Assembly: GCF_003667565.1 (NCBI RefSeq)
Contig: NZ_RCUX01000004.1
Location: 62,001 to 126,000, forward strand
DNA from: Mycetocola tolaasinivorans
Lineage (GTDB): Bacteria > Actinomycetota > Actinomycetes > Actinomycetales > Microbacteriaceae
Length of the DNA stretch: 64,000 nucleotides
Reading direction: 5' to 3'
This document shows positions 36,635 through 45,541 of the stretch, piece by piece. The position numbers and the translations under genes are program-made. The notes under the pieces were generated by a model. It saw nothing but the letters and a program-made list of their open reading frames with translations. It did no database searches and had not been told where the DNA came from. Each line of letters begins with the position of its first letter. Within the stretch, counting starts at the first letter, position 1.

Positions 36635-38349
36635 CCGAACCACTGCTGAAGATTCGCGATCTGGAGATCGCGTTCAAGACCCAGAACGGCCTCGTGCAGG
36701 CCGTGCGCGGTGTCAACCTCGACCTCAACGCGGGCGAGACCCTGGCCATCGTGGGTGAGTCCGGTTCGGGCAAGTCCACGACCGCGACGTCGATCATCAA
36801 CCTGCTGCCGGGCACCGGTCACATCACGAACGGTTCGATTGAGTTCGACGGCCGTGACCTGACCAAGCTCAGCCGCAAGGAGATGGAGCACCTGCGCGGT
36901 CGCGAGATCGGTTTTGTTCCGCAGGACCCGATGTCGAACCTCAACCCGGTGTGGTCGATTGGTTTCCAGGTGGAGGAGGCGGTCCGTGCAAACGGCATCG
37001 CCACCGGCCGCAAGGCGGTCAAGAAGCGCGCCATCGAGGTTCTGAAGGAGGCCGGCCTCGCAGACGCCGACCGCCGGATGAAGCAGTACCCGCACCAGTT
37101 CTCCGGTGGTATGCGTCAGCGCGTGCTCATCGGTATGGGCCTCTCGGCAAACCCCAAGCTGCTGATCGCGGATGAGCCCACCTCGGCGCTCGACGTGACC
37201 GTGCAGCGCGTGATCCTCGATCACCTGGAGTCGCTGACCAAGGAGCTCGGCACCGCCGTGATCTTCATCACCCACGACCTCGGCCTCGCCGCCGAGCGTG
37301 CCAAGCAGCTCGTGGTGATGTACAAGGGTCGCATCGTGGAGGCCGGCCCCTCGGTCGAGATCCTGCAGAACCCGCAGCACCCGTACACCAAGCGGCTCGT
37401 GGCCGCGGCACCGAGCCTCGCCTCGCGCCGCATCCAGGCCGCGGACGCGCAGCTCTCCGAGCTCGAGGTCAGCACCCAGACCGGGACCGTGGACTTCGAC
37501 CTCGTCGCCGCCGCGGCCGGTCGCGCCGAGCTCAAGGCAAAGCAGGGCCCCCGCCCCAACGCCATCGAGGTCGACGACGTCACCAAGGTGTTCAAGATCC
37601 GTCAGGGCAACGGTCGCTCCGTTGACTTCACCGCGGTGGAAAAGATGTCCTTCGCCGTGGAGAAGGGCACCACCACGGCCATCGTGGGCGAGTCCGGCTC
37701 GGGTAAGTCAACCATCGCGCGCATGCTGCTCGGCCTGGAGACCATCACCTCGGGTGATATCCGGGTCGATGGCGAGTCGCTCGCTGGTCTCGACAACCAG
37801 GGCCTGTTCAAGCTGCGTCGCAAGATGCAGCCCGTCTTCCAGGACCCGTATGGTTCGCTGAACCCGCTGCAGTCGATCGGTAACATCATCGGCGAGCCGC
37901 TGTCCGTACACAAGGTGGGCGATGCCAAGTCGCGTCGTAACCGCGTGAACGAGCTGCTCGACCAGGTGTCGCTGCCCAAGGCAATGTTCGGCCGCTACCC
38001 GAACGAGCTCTCCGGTGGACAGCGTCAGCGCGTGGCAATTGCCCGTGCGCTGGCTCTGAAGCCCGAGATCATCGTGCTGGATGAGGCCGTGTCCGCCCTG
38101 GACGTGCTGGTGCAGGCCCAGGTTCTGCAGCTCCTCGCGGAGCTGCAGGAGGAGCTGGAGCTCACCTACCTGTTCATCACCCACGACCTCGCGGTTGTGC
38201 GTGTAATCGCGGACAACGTCTGCGTGATGGAGCAGGGCAAGCTGGTTGAGGCTGCCAGCACCGATGAGGTGTTTGGTAACCCCAAGCAGGACTACACCCG
38301 TCGACTGCTGGACGCCATTCCCGGCGCCGGCATCTCGCTCGGACTCTAA
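36631..38349 (+). CDS. oligopeptide ABC transporter, fused dual ATP-binding protein (OppD-OppF)
   Basis: Fused ATPase of 572 residues holding two complete nucleotide-binding domains. Domain 1 (about 1-275): Walker A GESGSGKSTT, signature FSGGMRQR, Walker B LLIADEPTSALD. Domain 2 (about 310-565): GESGSGKSTI, LSGGQRQR, Walker B IIVLDEAVSALD. Both catalytic Glu residues are present. In contrast to the first peptide operon, where the two ATPases are separate, this system uses one polypeptide. Last gene of the operon; a strong terminator follows. Confidence 0.93.
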   Translation: MTEPLLKIRDLEIAFKTQNGLVQAVRGVNLDLNAGETLAIVGESGSGKSTTATSIINLLPGTGHITNGSIEFDGRDLTKLSRKEMEHLRGREIGFVPQDPMSNLNPVWSIGFQVEEAVRANGIATGRKAVKKRAIEVLKEAGLADADRRMKQYPHQFSGGMRQRVLIGMGLSANPKLLIADEPTSALDVTVQRVILDHLESLTKELGTAVIFITHDLGLAAERAKQLVVMYKGRIVEAGPSVEILQNPQHPYTKRLVAAAPSLASRRIQAADAQLSELEVSTQTGTVDFDLVAAAAGRAELKAKQGPRPNAIEVDDVTKVFKIRQGNGRSVDFTAVEKMSFAVEKGTTTAIVGESGSGKSTIARMLLGLETITSGDIRVDGESLAGLDNQGLFKLRRKMQPVFQDPYGSLNPLQSIGNIIGEPLSVHKVGDAKSRRNRVNELLDQVSLPKAMFGRYPNELSGGQRQRVAIARALALKPEIIVLDEAVSALDVLVQAQVLQLLAELQEELELTYLFITHDLAVVRVIADNVCVMEQGKLVEAASTDEVFGNPKQDYTRRLLDAIPGAGISLGL

Positions 38350-38364
38350 CGGTTTTTCCGTACG

Positions 38365-38401
38365 CCGCCCGGTACCTCCCCTCGGAGGTGCCGGGCGGTT
38401 T
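38365..38401 (+). terminator. terminator of the opp operon
   Basis: A 15-bp stem with one wobble pair (CCGCCCGGTACCTCC with GGAGGTGCCGGGCGG), a four-base loop and a TTTT tail. Confidence 0.9.
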
Positions 38402-38455
38402 TGTGTGCGCCGCGGCCGGTATGTTCGGCCGGGTCGCCGCCGCCGCGCGGGCCTG

Positions 38456-38461
38456 TAGACT
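38456..38461 (+). promoter_or_regulatory. -10 box TAGACT before the PH-domain gene
   Basis: TAGACT, six bases and then the GTG start at 38468: the leaderless pattern. Confidence 0.5.
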
Positions 38462-38467
38462 GGGCGG

Positions 38468-39025
38468 GTGAACCGCTTCTTCCCTCCGCGCCCCGAAAAC
38501 CTCTTCATCATGCGGGCACGCAGCGGCGTCGTCGCGTTCTACGCCTTCGCCATCATCGGTGCCCTGCTGCTGGGGGAGTCGGCGTTCCGCGGCCGCTGGG
38601 ATGTCGTGTTCTCCGCCCTGCCCTGGACGCTCCTCGTGCTGTGGGTGCTCTACATGACCGCCCTGCAGCCGTACATCGGCTACACCGACCGCGTGGTCGT
38701 GGTCTACAACATTCTGCGCCGCCACGAGTTTCCGTGGTCCGCCGTCTCGAAGATGACGGATCACCACCAGTTTGTTTTCATGCTGCGTGAGGGTGCCCCG
38801 ATCAAGGCCTGGGGCGGTCCCGTGGGCGGGCGCCCGCGTGGCAACGGCTTCGGCTCGATGAAGCCGGTGGACCGCACCAAGGCCACCCCGCTGGATCACC
38901 TCAGCGAGGTGTGGCAGGAGGGCCGCGGAAAGTCGATGGGGAAGGGTGCCACCACCACCTGGAACACCCCGGCGCTGCTGCTCGGCCTCGTGCTCGTGAT
39001 CTGGGCGCTGCTCACGATCGCCTAA
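38468..39025 (+). CDS. PH domain-containing membrane protein
   Basis: Protein of 185 residues. Two helices (about 20-40 and 50-70) are followed by a bacterial PH-like segment (about 72-125: TDRVVVVYNILRRHEFPWSAVSKM and FVFMLREGAPIKAWG in sequence) and a C-terminal helix (LLLGLVLVIWALLTIA). Actinobacterial proteins of this type are common but of unknown role. Transcribed alone, ahead of typA. Confidence 0.78.
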   Translation: MNRFFPPRPENLFIMRARSGVVAFYAFAIIGALLLGESAFRGRWDVVFSALPWTLLVLWVLYMTALQPYIGYTDRVVVVYNILRRHEFPWSAVSKMTDHHQFVFMLREGAPIKAWGGPVGGRPRGNGFGSMKPVDRTKATPLDHLSEVWQEGRGKSMGKGATTTWNTPALLLGLVLVIWALLTIA

Positions 39026-39038
39026 CCCGGACCCGTAC

Positions 39039-39060
39039 AGACGGTTTAGACCGTTTCTTT
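39039..39060 (+). terminator. small terminator after the PH-domain gene
   Basis: A seven-pair stem AGACGGT/ACCGTTT with one wobble, a TTAG loop and a TTCTTT-type tail. Confidence 0.5.
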
Positions 39061-39162
39061 CACGCCCCAGAGCGAGAAAAAACACCCGCACATACGGGCA
39101 AAACTCCACCCGAGTTTCCCAGTCGGCCAGGAACCGGTTAGGCTGAATACTCCGTGGTGCGG

Positions 39163-39168
39163 TAAAAT
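39163..39168 (+). promoter_or_regulatory. -10 box TAAAAT before typA
   Basis: TAAAAT in an AT-rich patch (TAAAATATAAC), about 90 bases before the typA start. A clear -35 is not visible. Confidence 0.4.
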
Positions 39169-39256
39169 ATAACGTTGGGCCGAGCCGCGCCCCACCGTTC
39201 ACCTCGCCGCAAGGGCCCTTCCGCCGCGGCGTCAACACCTGCGAAGGACCTCTTTC

Positions 39257-41173
39257 ATGGCGCTTGCCTCGCGCGCGAATCTCCGAAACGTGGCTATTGT
39301 TGCCCACGTTGACCACGGCAAGACCACCCTGGTCGACGCCATGCTCCAGCAGACCAACTCGTTCACCGCCCACGAGCACGTTGAAGAGCGTGCCATGGAC
39401 TCCAACGAGCTGGAGCGCGAGAAGGGTATTACCATTCTCGCCAAGAACACCGCGATCAAGTATGAGGGTGAGCACGCCGTTGACGGCGCGATGACCATCA
39501 ACGTGATCGACACCCCCGGCCACGCCGACTTCGGTGGCGAGGTGGAGCGTGGTCTGTCGATGGTGGACGGCGTGTGCCTCCTCGTTGACGCCTCCGAGGG
39601 CCCGCTGCCGCAGACCCGCTTTGTGCTGCGTAAGGCCCTCGAGGCCAACAAGCCGGTTATTCTGCTGGTCAACAAGACCGACCGTCCCGATGCTCGCATC
39701 GATGAGGTCGTCGCCGAGAGCCAGGACCTCCTCCTGGGTCTGGCCTCCGACATGGCCGACGAGCACCCCGATCTGGACCTCGACGCCATCCTGAACGTTC
39801 CCGTGGTGTACGCCTCGGGTAAGGCCGGCCGCGCCTCCAGCGTCAAGCCGGAAAACGGCACCCTGCCGGACAGCGAAAACCTTGAGCCGCTGTTCGCCGC
39901 AATCATCGAGCACATCCCCGCTCCCCAGTACGACGACGAGGCCCCGCTGCAGGCCTGGGTCACCAACCTGGACTCCTCGCCGTTCCTCGGCCGTCTCGCG
40001 CTGCTGCGCGTGATCAACGGAACCATCCGCAAGGGTGAGACCGTGGCCTGGGTCAAGGGCGATGGCACGCACTCCAACGTGCGTATCACCGAGCTCTTCA
40101 TGACCCGTGCGCTGGACCGCTACCCGGCCGAGTCCGGTGGCCCCGGTGACATCGTCGTGGTTGCCGGTATCCCGGAGATCACCATCGGTGACACCCTGGC
40201 CGACCCCGAGGACATCCGCCCGATGCCGGCCATCGAAATCGATGACCCCGCCATCTCGATGACCATCGGTGCCAACACCTCGCCGCTGGTTGGCCGCGTC
40301 AAGGGTCACAAGCTGACCGCCCGCATGATCAAGGACCGTCTGGACCGTGAGCTCGTGGGTAACGTGTCGCTGAAGGTTCTCGACATCGGTCAGCCCGACG
40401 CGTGGGAGGTGCAGGGTCGAGGCGAGCTCGCCCTGTCGATCCTCGTCGAGCAGATGCGTCGTGAGGGCTTCGAGCTCACCGTCGGTAAGCCGCAGGTTGT
40501 GACCAAGCGCGTAGACGGCAAGGTTCACGAGCCCTACGAGCACCTCACCATCGACGCTCCGGAAGAGTACCTGGGTGCGATCACCCAGCTCCTCGCCACC
40601 CGTAAGGGCCGCATGGAGGGTATGTCGAACCACGGCACCGGCTGGGTCCGCATGGAGTTCGTTGTTCCGGCACGTGGCCTCATCGGCTTCCGTACCGAGT
40701 TCATGACCCAGACCCGCGGTACCGGTATCGCCAACTCGCTGTCCGCCGGATACGAGCCCTGGGCCGGTCAGATCATCACCCGTAACAACGGTTCGATCGT
40801 CTCCGACCGCGCCGGTGTGGTTACCCCCTTCGCGATCATCGCCCTGCAGGAGCGCATGAGCTTCTTCGTACAGCCCACCGAGGACGTGTACGAGGGTATG
40901 GTCATCGGTGAGAACTCTCGCGCCGACGACATGGACGTCAACATCACCAAGGAAAAGAAGCTCACCAACATGCGTGCCGCCTCGTCTGACTCCTTCGAGT
41001 CGATGACCCCCTCGCGCGTGCTGTCGCTCGAGGAGAGCCTTGAGTTCGCCCGTGAAGACGAGTGTGTTGAGGTTACCCCCGAGGCGATCCGTATTCGCAA
41101 GCTGTCCCTGAACGCCGGCGACCGTCAGCGCGAGTACTCGCGTCTGAAGAAGCAGGCCGAGCAGAAGGGCTAA
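39257..41173 (+). CDS. typA: translational GTPase TypA/BipA
   Basis: Ribosome-associated GTPase of 638 residues. G1 is AHVDHGKTTL, the switch 1 region is ELEREKGITILAKNT, G3 is IDTPGHADFGGEVERG and G4 is NKTDRPDAR. EF-G-like domains 2, 3 and 5 and the TypA-specific C-terminal domain follow (RGLIGFRTEFMTQTRGTG; SRADDMDVN; LTNMRAASSD). GAAGGA ribosome binding site. It is followed by a long perfect terminator. Confidence 0.97.
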   Translation: MALASRANLRNVAIVAHVDHGKTTLVDAMLQQTNSFTAHEHVEERAMDSNELEREKGITILAKNTAIKYEGEHAVDGAMTINVIDTPGHADFGGEVERGLSMVDGVCLLVDASEGPLPQTRFVLRKALEANKPVILLVNKTDRPDARIDEVVAESQDLLLGLASDMADEHPDLDLDAILNVPVVYASGKAGRASSVKPENGTLPDSENLEPLFAAIIEHIPAPQYDDEAPLQAWVTNLDSSPFLGRLALLRVINGTIRKGETVAWVKGDGTHSNVRITELFMTRALDRYPAESGGPGDIVVVAGIPEITIGDTLADPEDIRPMPAIEIDDPAISMTIGANTSPLVGRVKGHKLTARMIKDRLDRELVGNVSLKVLDIGQPDAWEVQGRGELALSILVEQMRREGFELTVGKPQVVTKRVDGKVHEPYEHLTIDAPEEYLGAITQLLATRKGRMEGMSNHGTGWVRMEFVVPARGLIGFRTEFMTQTRGTGIANSLSAGYEPWAGQIITRNNGSIVSDRAGVVTPFAIIALQERMSFFVQPTEDVYEGMVIGENSRADDMDVNITKEKKLTNMRAASSDSFESMTPSRVLSLEESLEFAREDECVEVTPEAIRIRKLSLNAGDRQREYSRLKKQAEQKG

Positions 41174-41185
41174 ACCCCTCGGCTC

Positions 41186-41231
41186 AACACCGCGCCCCGC
41201 GGCTCCTGATGGAGTCGCGGGGCGCGGTGTT
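41186..41231. terminator. bidirectional terminator after typA
   Basis: A 21-base arm (41186-41206) pairs with 41211-41231, with one wobble or mismatch, across a TGAT loop. It sits between typA and the convergent secreted-protein gene. Confidence 0.88.
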
Positions 41232-41800
41232 TAGCACCCGTAGCCGCCGCCGAGGATGAATGTTGGAGCGGTGTAGGTGAATGTGCGTTCTACGCTCGGC
41301 GGCGAAGTCCATCCAACGCTCCCATCTGGCTTGAGGAGTACCACCTGTACCGTGAGCTTTAGGGTGCCCGAGGTTCCAAGCAGAAGCCCCAGGGGGTCGC
41401 CGAGGAGCCCTAGCTTAATATTGATAGTACTTTCGGTGATCGGATCCATCGGGGCTACCCCGGTCACCCCCACTCGCGATGCGGTGACCTGGTAGTAGGC
41501 ACCTGCCGGCATGCCAGCCGGAGCCGCCCACGAAATATCAACCATCGTGCTCAACAGTCCGCCTCCGAGCACCGGGGTGTTGCTCTTAACACACGTGATG
41601 GGGGCCTGCACCGTGGGGAGTGTGAGGGCACCAAGGGTTCCTGCGACAGCCTCCTCATCAGACCAGGATGCTTCGGTTGCTTCCATCGGGGTGAAGAGAA
41701 GAACGGCGCAGAACATCGCGAGGGCACCCAGCAGTACACGGCGAAGACCCGCAAACAAATGCGGTGTCGTGTGAGATCTTTGCTTGAGTGCCAACATCAC
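41231..41800 (-). CDS. small secreted protein with SipW-type signal region
   Basis: Protein of 189 residues. The N-terminus is a signal-type helix (about 22-38, VLLGALAMFCAVLLF) followed by ASWSDEEAVAGTL, matching the AxW-D-E-x-x-G pattern of SipW/TasA-type exported proteins. The mature part is beta-rich (ISWAAPAGMPAGAYYQVTAS) and resembles a fibronectin-like fold, with cysteines near the middle and at the very C-terminus (GGGYGC). GTG start overlapping the signal peptidase stop as GTGA. Last gene of the locus. Confidence 0.7.
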   Translation of the reverse strand: MMLALKQRSHTTPHLFAGLRRVLLGALAMFCAVLLFTPMEATEASWSDEEAVAGTLGALTLPTVQAPITCVKSNTPVLGGGLLSTMVDISWAAPAGMPAGAYYQVTASRVGVTGVAPMDPITESTINIKLGLLGDPLGLLLGTSGTLKLTVQVVLLKPDGSVGWTSPPSVERTFTYTAPTFILGGGYGC

Positions 41801-43086
41801 ATTGCCCTGCCACGGAGCGTGCGTGCGATTCCGGCGAATAGGACGCCGGCGCCGATAGCCAGCAAAGCGAGCAGCATGCGGCCGAGATCGACCGTGCCAC
41901 CGGTGTGTGGAAGGCCGCCGGCCTCGCCCGGCACGGGCGGGGGAGTGACGCCGGGAGAGACGCCGGGCTCGCTGGGAACCTCAATGGTGGTGCCATCTGG
42001 ATCGGTGATCCGGAGAACTACCTGGCTGGCTGCCTCCGCCGGAACCGTCGGATCGGGCGCGGTGGGCAGCGTCACGGTCATGCGGTACCAGCGGGTGTCG
42101 CCGGAGGCGACGTTGGACACGGTGCGCTGCACACCGTCCAGGCGCAGCCGATCCGGAGCGGAGACGCTGGTGGCACCGGGCACACAGGCGTCCCCCTGCC
42201 AGCGATCCGCGCAGGCGCTAAAACCGGCCACGAGCCCCAGCCGTTCCTCCCCGGAGGCCGCGATGGACACCGTCAGCGGGCCGGTGGAGCGCGAGCGCAC
42301 CCCGAGATCCCAGTTGACGGACTCGCCCGGCGTCATATTTGCCATGCGATAGGTATCGGTGACCGAGACCAGGGAGAACGTACGCGCGGTCAGGGTTTTT
42401 TCGGTGGGCCCCTCGGGCACCGCGGTGGCCTGGGCGGGAGACGGTGCGGCGAGGGACGCCGCGGCCACCCCGATGGCTACTGCGAGCGTTGCGACACCGG
42501 TCGCGTGACGCCCGCGGCGTCGCGGTTCCGGAGCGGGGCGAGCGCCGCGCGGCCAGAACGCCCAGGTCACGAGTGCCGAGAGTGCGAGGGTGAGTGAGCC
42601 CAGGACCCACGGGTTCCCAAACCACACCACGACGTAGGCGAGGCCGGGCAGCGAGCCGATCACGAGCCGTGCCTGTGAGATCACGTAGGGGGCGGGGTCT
42701 TCGATGGCGTTGGCATCGCCGCGCATCGTGATGGATCGAGAGTCGGGGCCGCTGCCCTCGGACACCGATGTGACGCGGTGGGTGATCGGCAACTGGCCGG
42801 GGCGATCCACCGTGACTACATCGCCCACCCGGAGTTCGCTCGCGGGCACCTCGCGTACGAGGGCCACCGATCCGGCGGGAATGGTCGGGGCCATCGAACC
42901 CGTCTTGAACATGATCAGGGTGATGTTGAACACAAATGCCAGAATCACGAGCACGATGCAGAGCGCGCCCGCCACCGCCGCCAGATTGAGGAGCAGGTTG
43001 CCCAGCCGAGCGCCGACCCGGGTGGGGGATCGCGGGGTCACCGTGTGGACTGCCACGGCTAGCCCACCGTTCCGTTGAACGTCCAT
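41797..43086 (-). CDS. SipW-type signal peptidase fused to an LPXTG-anchored extracellular domain
   Basis: Protein of 429 residues with an unusual layout. Residues about 30-60 are a membrane helix and residues 61-150 an ER/SipW-type signal peptidase I domain: Ser64 in KTGSMAPTI, His103 in PITHRV (His in place of the bacterial Lys), Asp124 in MRGDAN. A second helix lies about 155-175, and then a signal-peptide-like helix with AQA at about 200-225. An extracellular beta-rich domain follows (230-370). The end is a sortase signal, LPHTG (392-396), hydrophobic helix and RTLRGR tail. GTG 43056 is an alternative start that avoids overlap with the upstream gene. Confidence 0.85.
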   Translation of the reverse strand: MDVQRNGGLAVAVHTVTPRSPTRVGARLGNLLLNLAAVAGALCIVLVILAFVFNITLIMFKTGSMAPTIPAGSVALVREVPASELRVGDVVTVDRPGQLPITHRVTSVSEGSGPDSRSITMRGDANAIEDPAPYVISQARLVIGSLPGLAYVVVWFGNPWVLGSLTLALSALVTWAFWPRGARPAPEPRRRGRHATGVATLAVAIGVAAASLAAPSPAQATAVPEGPTEKTLTARTFSLVSVTDTYRMANMTPGESVNWDLGVRSRSTGPLTVSIAASGEERLGLVAGFSACADRWQGDACVPGATSVSAPDRLRLDGVQRTVSNVASGDTRWYRMTVTLPTAPDPTVPAEAASQVVLRITDPDGTTIEVPSEPGVSPGVTPPPVPGEAGGLPHTGGTVDLGRMLLALLAIGAGVLFAGIARTLRGRAM

Positions 43087-43682
43087 CGCGCCGAGAGTGT
43101 TTGCCCCTGTGCGGCGTTCGTCGCCGTCGAGGGGAGGGTGATCGCGAAGCAGTAGTGCACGACGGCCCCCGCACCGGCCAGCGCGAGGTTTTCCGTAATC
43201 GGGGCGGAGAGCGTACTGCCCGGTGCAGCCAAGCTGACGCTTCCCGTTCCAAACCCGGCCACGCAGTTTGCCCGGCTCGTGACTCGACGAAGCTCGTAGG
43301 TCAGAAACGGGCCGAGGGTGCCGGTCGCGGTGTTTGCGGCATCCGCATTGATCGCGATGTTGCCACCCACGCTGGTTGCCGTGGTGCGCAGGCTGAAGGC
43401 CGAGTACACGGTGGTGCCGGGGAGCATCGCGGTAGCCCCCGCGGTAAAGGTGAGGGCAGCGGGACTCGCGTACGGGTGCGAGGAAAAGTTTGTCCCATCG
43501 GTGCTGCCCTGGATATCAAAGACGCCCGATGTGAAGGTTCCCTGAACGGCCTCCGGATCGGTCCAGGCGGCGAGCGTCAGGCTCCCGCCCACCCCGAGTA
43601 CCAGGCCTCCCGCGAGCAGCGCTCGCAGCCGGATCCACGAGGATCCGGCTGCGGCGCGCGAGTGCCGAGTGTGTCGGCCCAT
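43059..43682 (-). CDS. secreted protein with SipW-dependent-type signal
   Basis: Protein of 207 residues. An Arg/His-rich start is followed by a signal helix (LLAGGLVLGVGGSLTLAAW) and TDPEAVQGTF, the motif recognised by SipW-type peptidases. The mature domain of about 165 residues is Thr/Ala-rich, beta-structured and contains two cysteines (ANCVAGFG; VHYCFAITL). It ends with a Trp-containing strand (SARWTFNGTVG). It resembles TasA-like matrix or surface proteins only in general features. The gene is followed by the peptidase gene. Confidence 0.78.
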   Translation of the reverse strand: MGRHTRHSRAAAGSSWIRLRALLAGGLVLGVGGSLTLAAWTDPEAVQGTFTSGVFDIQGSTDGTNFSSHPYASPAALTFTAGATAMLPGTTVYSAFSLRTTATSVGGNIAINADAANTATGTLGPFLTYELRRVTSRANCVAGFGTGSVSLAAPGSTLSAPITENLALAGAGAVVHYCFAITLPSTATNAAQGQTLSARWTFNGTVG

Positions 43683-43694
43683 GAGAATGGCCCG

Positions 43695-44372
43695 TTACTG
43701 AGAGACGGCGGTCAGCTGCCAGGTTGCCGTGGTTTCCCCGGCCTGGGCGAGCCCGGCACCGGCGGTGACCACGAAGCACAGCTGCTGGGTGGCACCCGGA
43801 GCGGTGCCGTCGGTGCTCTTTGCGAGGCTCACCGGGGTCGTGCCGGTCAGCGTGGCCGCCGAGGTCAGGGTCGTTCCCGACGCGATGGCGGTGAGCGAGC
43901 CCACGGTGGCCGCGTTGCAGGTCGCAGCGGGGGCGATGCCGTACACGCTGTAGCTGAGGTTCGCGGCGTTAGCGGGAGCGCCCGCCTTCTCGGAGCTCGC
44001 CAGCGAGGTGACCGAGAGGGCCGCGTTCGTCGTGGTGTCATTCGTAAGCTGCACAAAGTACGGGGCGTAGACCACGCTGCTCGGTGCCAGGTTGGTGCTC
44101 AGCGGCAGGGTAAACGCCAGGGTTGCGGGTGCACCGGCGGTGTCGTGGTCGCTAAAGGTACCCGCGGTACCGGAAACCGAACCCTGCACGTTGAACTTGC
44201 CGGCGCCGAAAACTCCGCGCACAAACTCGGAATCGTTCCAGGCGGCCAGGGTCACGGCGGCGCCGATCCCCAGGACGAGTCCACCGGCCAGGACCGCACG
44301 AACGGCCTTTCCTCGGGACGTACGGGTGACCTCGGTCGGGGTGAGAACCGGGGCCGAAGTTGACTCTGTCAT
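43695..44372 (-). CDS. secreted protein with SipW-dependent-type signal, first gene of the locus
   Basis: Protein of 225 residues related to its downstream neighbour. Signal helix VLAGGLVLGIGAAVTLAAW is followed by NDSEFVRGVFGAG, then a Thr/Ala/Ser-rich beta domain with two cysteines (ATCNAATV; QQLCFVVTAG) and a closing strand TTATWQLTAVSQ. ATG 44372 is chosen because AAGGA stands 7-8 bases upstream. It and the next gene are 12 bases apart and appear to be duplicates. Likely clients of the co-encoded peptidase. Confidence 0.78.
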   Translation of the reverse strand: MTESTSAPVLTPTEVTRTSRGKAVRAVLAGGLVLGIGAAVTLAAWNDSEFVRGVFGAGKFNVQGSVSGTAGTFSDHDTAGAPATLAFTLPLSTNLAPSSVVYAPYFVQLTNDTTTNAALSVTSLASSEKAGAPANAANLSYSVYGIAPAATCNAATVGSLTAIASGTTLTSAATLTGTTPVSLAKSTDGTAPGATQQLCFVVTAGAGLAQAGETTATWQLTAVSQ

Positions 44373-44540
44373 GGTGAGTTCCTTCGCTGAGGTGAGTGAC
44401 ATAACCGCAGACGCGGATGCGCCTGACCTCAGGCTAGAAACTGTAACGACTGTTGCACTAGACCCGTCCGGGGGGAATCGAACGGAAATACGTACCCAAT
44501 TGGCGGGGCGGCCTTTTGGGCGAGATTCCGGCAAAAACCG

Positions 44541-45440
44541 CTAGAACAGGCCGCGTTCCTCGGCGACGAGCTGCGCGATGGTGTGGCGTGCAATGCCCAC
44601 CAGATCGGGGTTGTCCGGTGCGGCGCTTAGAATGGCGACGGACATCAGCAGGGCCCAGCCCTGGGCGCGCTCGAGAAGCGGTTCGTCCAGGTCGTAGCTC
44701 GGCTCGATGGCCTCGAAGAACAGGTCGCGATCCTCGCGGTTGAGGGTCAACCAGGCGGTGGCGATATCCGTCGCGGGATCGCCGGCGGTGAGATCACCAA
44801 AGTCAATAACACCGGTGAGAACACCGTCACGGGCGATCAGGTTTCCCGGGTGAAGGTCGCCGTGCAGCCAGAGCGCGGGGCCGTTCCACACGGGGGCACG
44901 GAGTGCCTGCTCCCAAATCTCCAACAGCTCGTCAGACTGAGAAATACCCGCGGTCTGCAGGTATCCGCGCACATCATGGTCGCGGTTCTGGAGCGGAACC
45001 CCGCGATAGGCATTGGCCGGAGCGCTCGCCGGTGCCGCACGCTGGAAGTCTCCCACAAAACGAGCCAGGCCAACGGCGAGCCCGGATCGTTCGGCTACCG
45101 GCATCGAGGCCACCGTCTCGCCCTCGATCCACGGCACGATCGACCAGGGGCGGGGGAACTCTGCACAGGCCTTCCCGGCGAGCAGAGCCACCGGGGTCTG
45201 CGTGGCGATGCCTTCGCTGAGGACCGGCAGCCAGCGCTGTTCGATCTCGATCAGGTCGGCCGCGTGCGCCCGCCGAGGCAACCGCACCGCGTGCTCCGGA
45301 CCAACCCGATACATCACCGCGTCAAACCCCTCGCCCGAAGCCACCGGCGCGTGATGCGCGAGGGCGGGTGCGCCGGATCGCAGCAGTTCCGAGACCAGGG
45401 CCTCGTCGATGCGAATGTCGGCGGCGGGAAGGTGGGTCAT
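44541..45440 (-). CDS. aminoglycoside phosphotransferase (APH) family kinase
   Basis: Kinase-fold protein of 299 residues with the APH motifs HGDLHPGN (His193, Asp195, Asn200) and VIDFGDL (Asp213). The substrate is probably a small alcohol or sugar; family members include macrolide and homoserine kinases, and resistance cannot be assumed. The N-lobe has AVMYRVGPEHAVRLPRRA with the ATP-binding arginine-rich strand. Monocistronic between the SipW locus and the iron operon. Confidence 0.87.
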   Translation of the reverse strand: MTHLPAADIRIDEALVSELLRSGAPALAHHAPVASGEGFDAVMYRVGPEHAVRLPRRAHAADLIEIEQRWLPVLSEGIATQTPVALLAGKACAEFPRPWSIVPWIEGETVASMPVAERSGLAVGLARFVGDFQRAAPASAPANAYRGVPLQNRDHDVRGYLQTAGISQSDELLEIWEQALRAPVWNGPALWLHGDLHPGNLIARDGVLTGVIDFGDLTAGDPATDIATAWLTLNREDRDLFFEAIEPSYDLDEPLLERAQGWALLMSVAILSAAPDNPDLVGIARHTIAQLVAEERGLF

Positions 45441-45541
45441 GAGAGGCGCGAGGGCTGTCCTTTGTGGGTCGGGAAAGAATGGCGGAGTATTTCAGAATAC
45501 GCCAGTGAACGGCAACACGCCTCATCGAGACGGGGTTTCGC

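Noticed and set aside
38177..40633. Long minus-strand ORF of 818 residues opposite the dual ATPase, PH gene and typA
   Set aside because: It runs antisense through two strong gene ends and a terminator. The composition (Gly, Val, Asp, His) is typical of the antisense frame of GC-rich genes.
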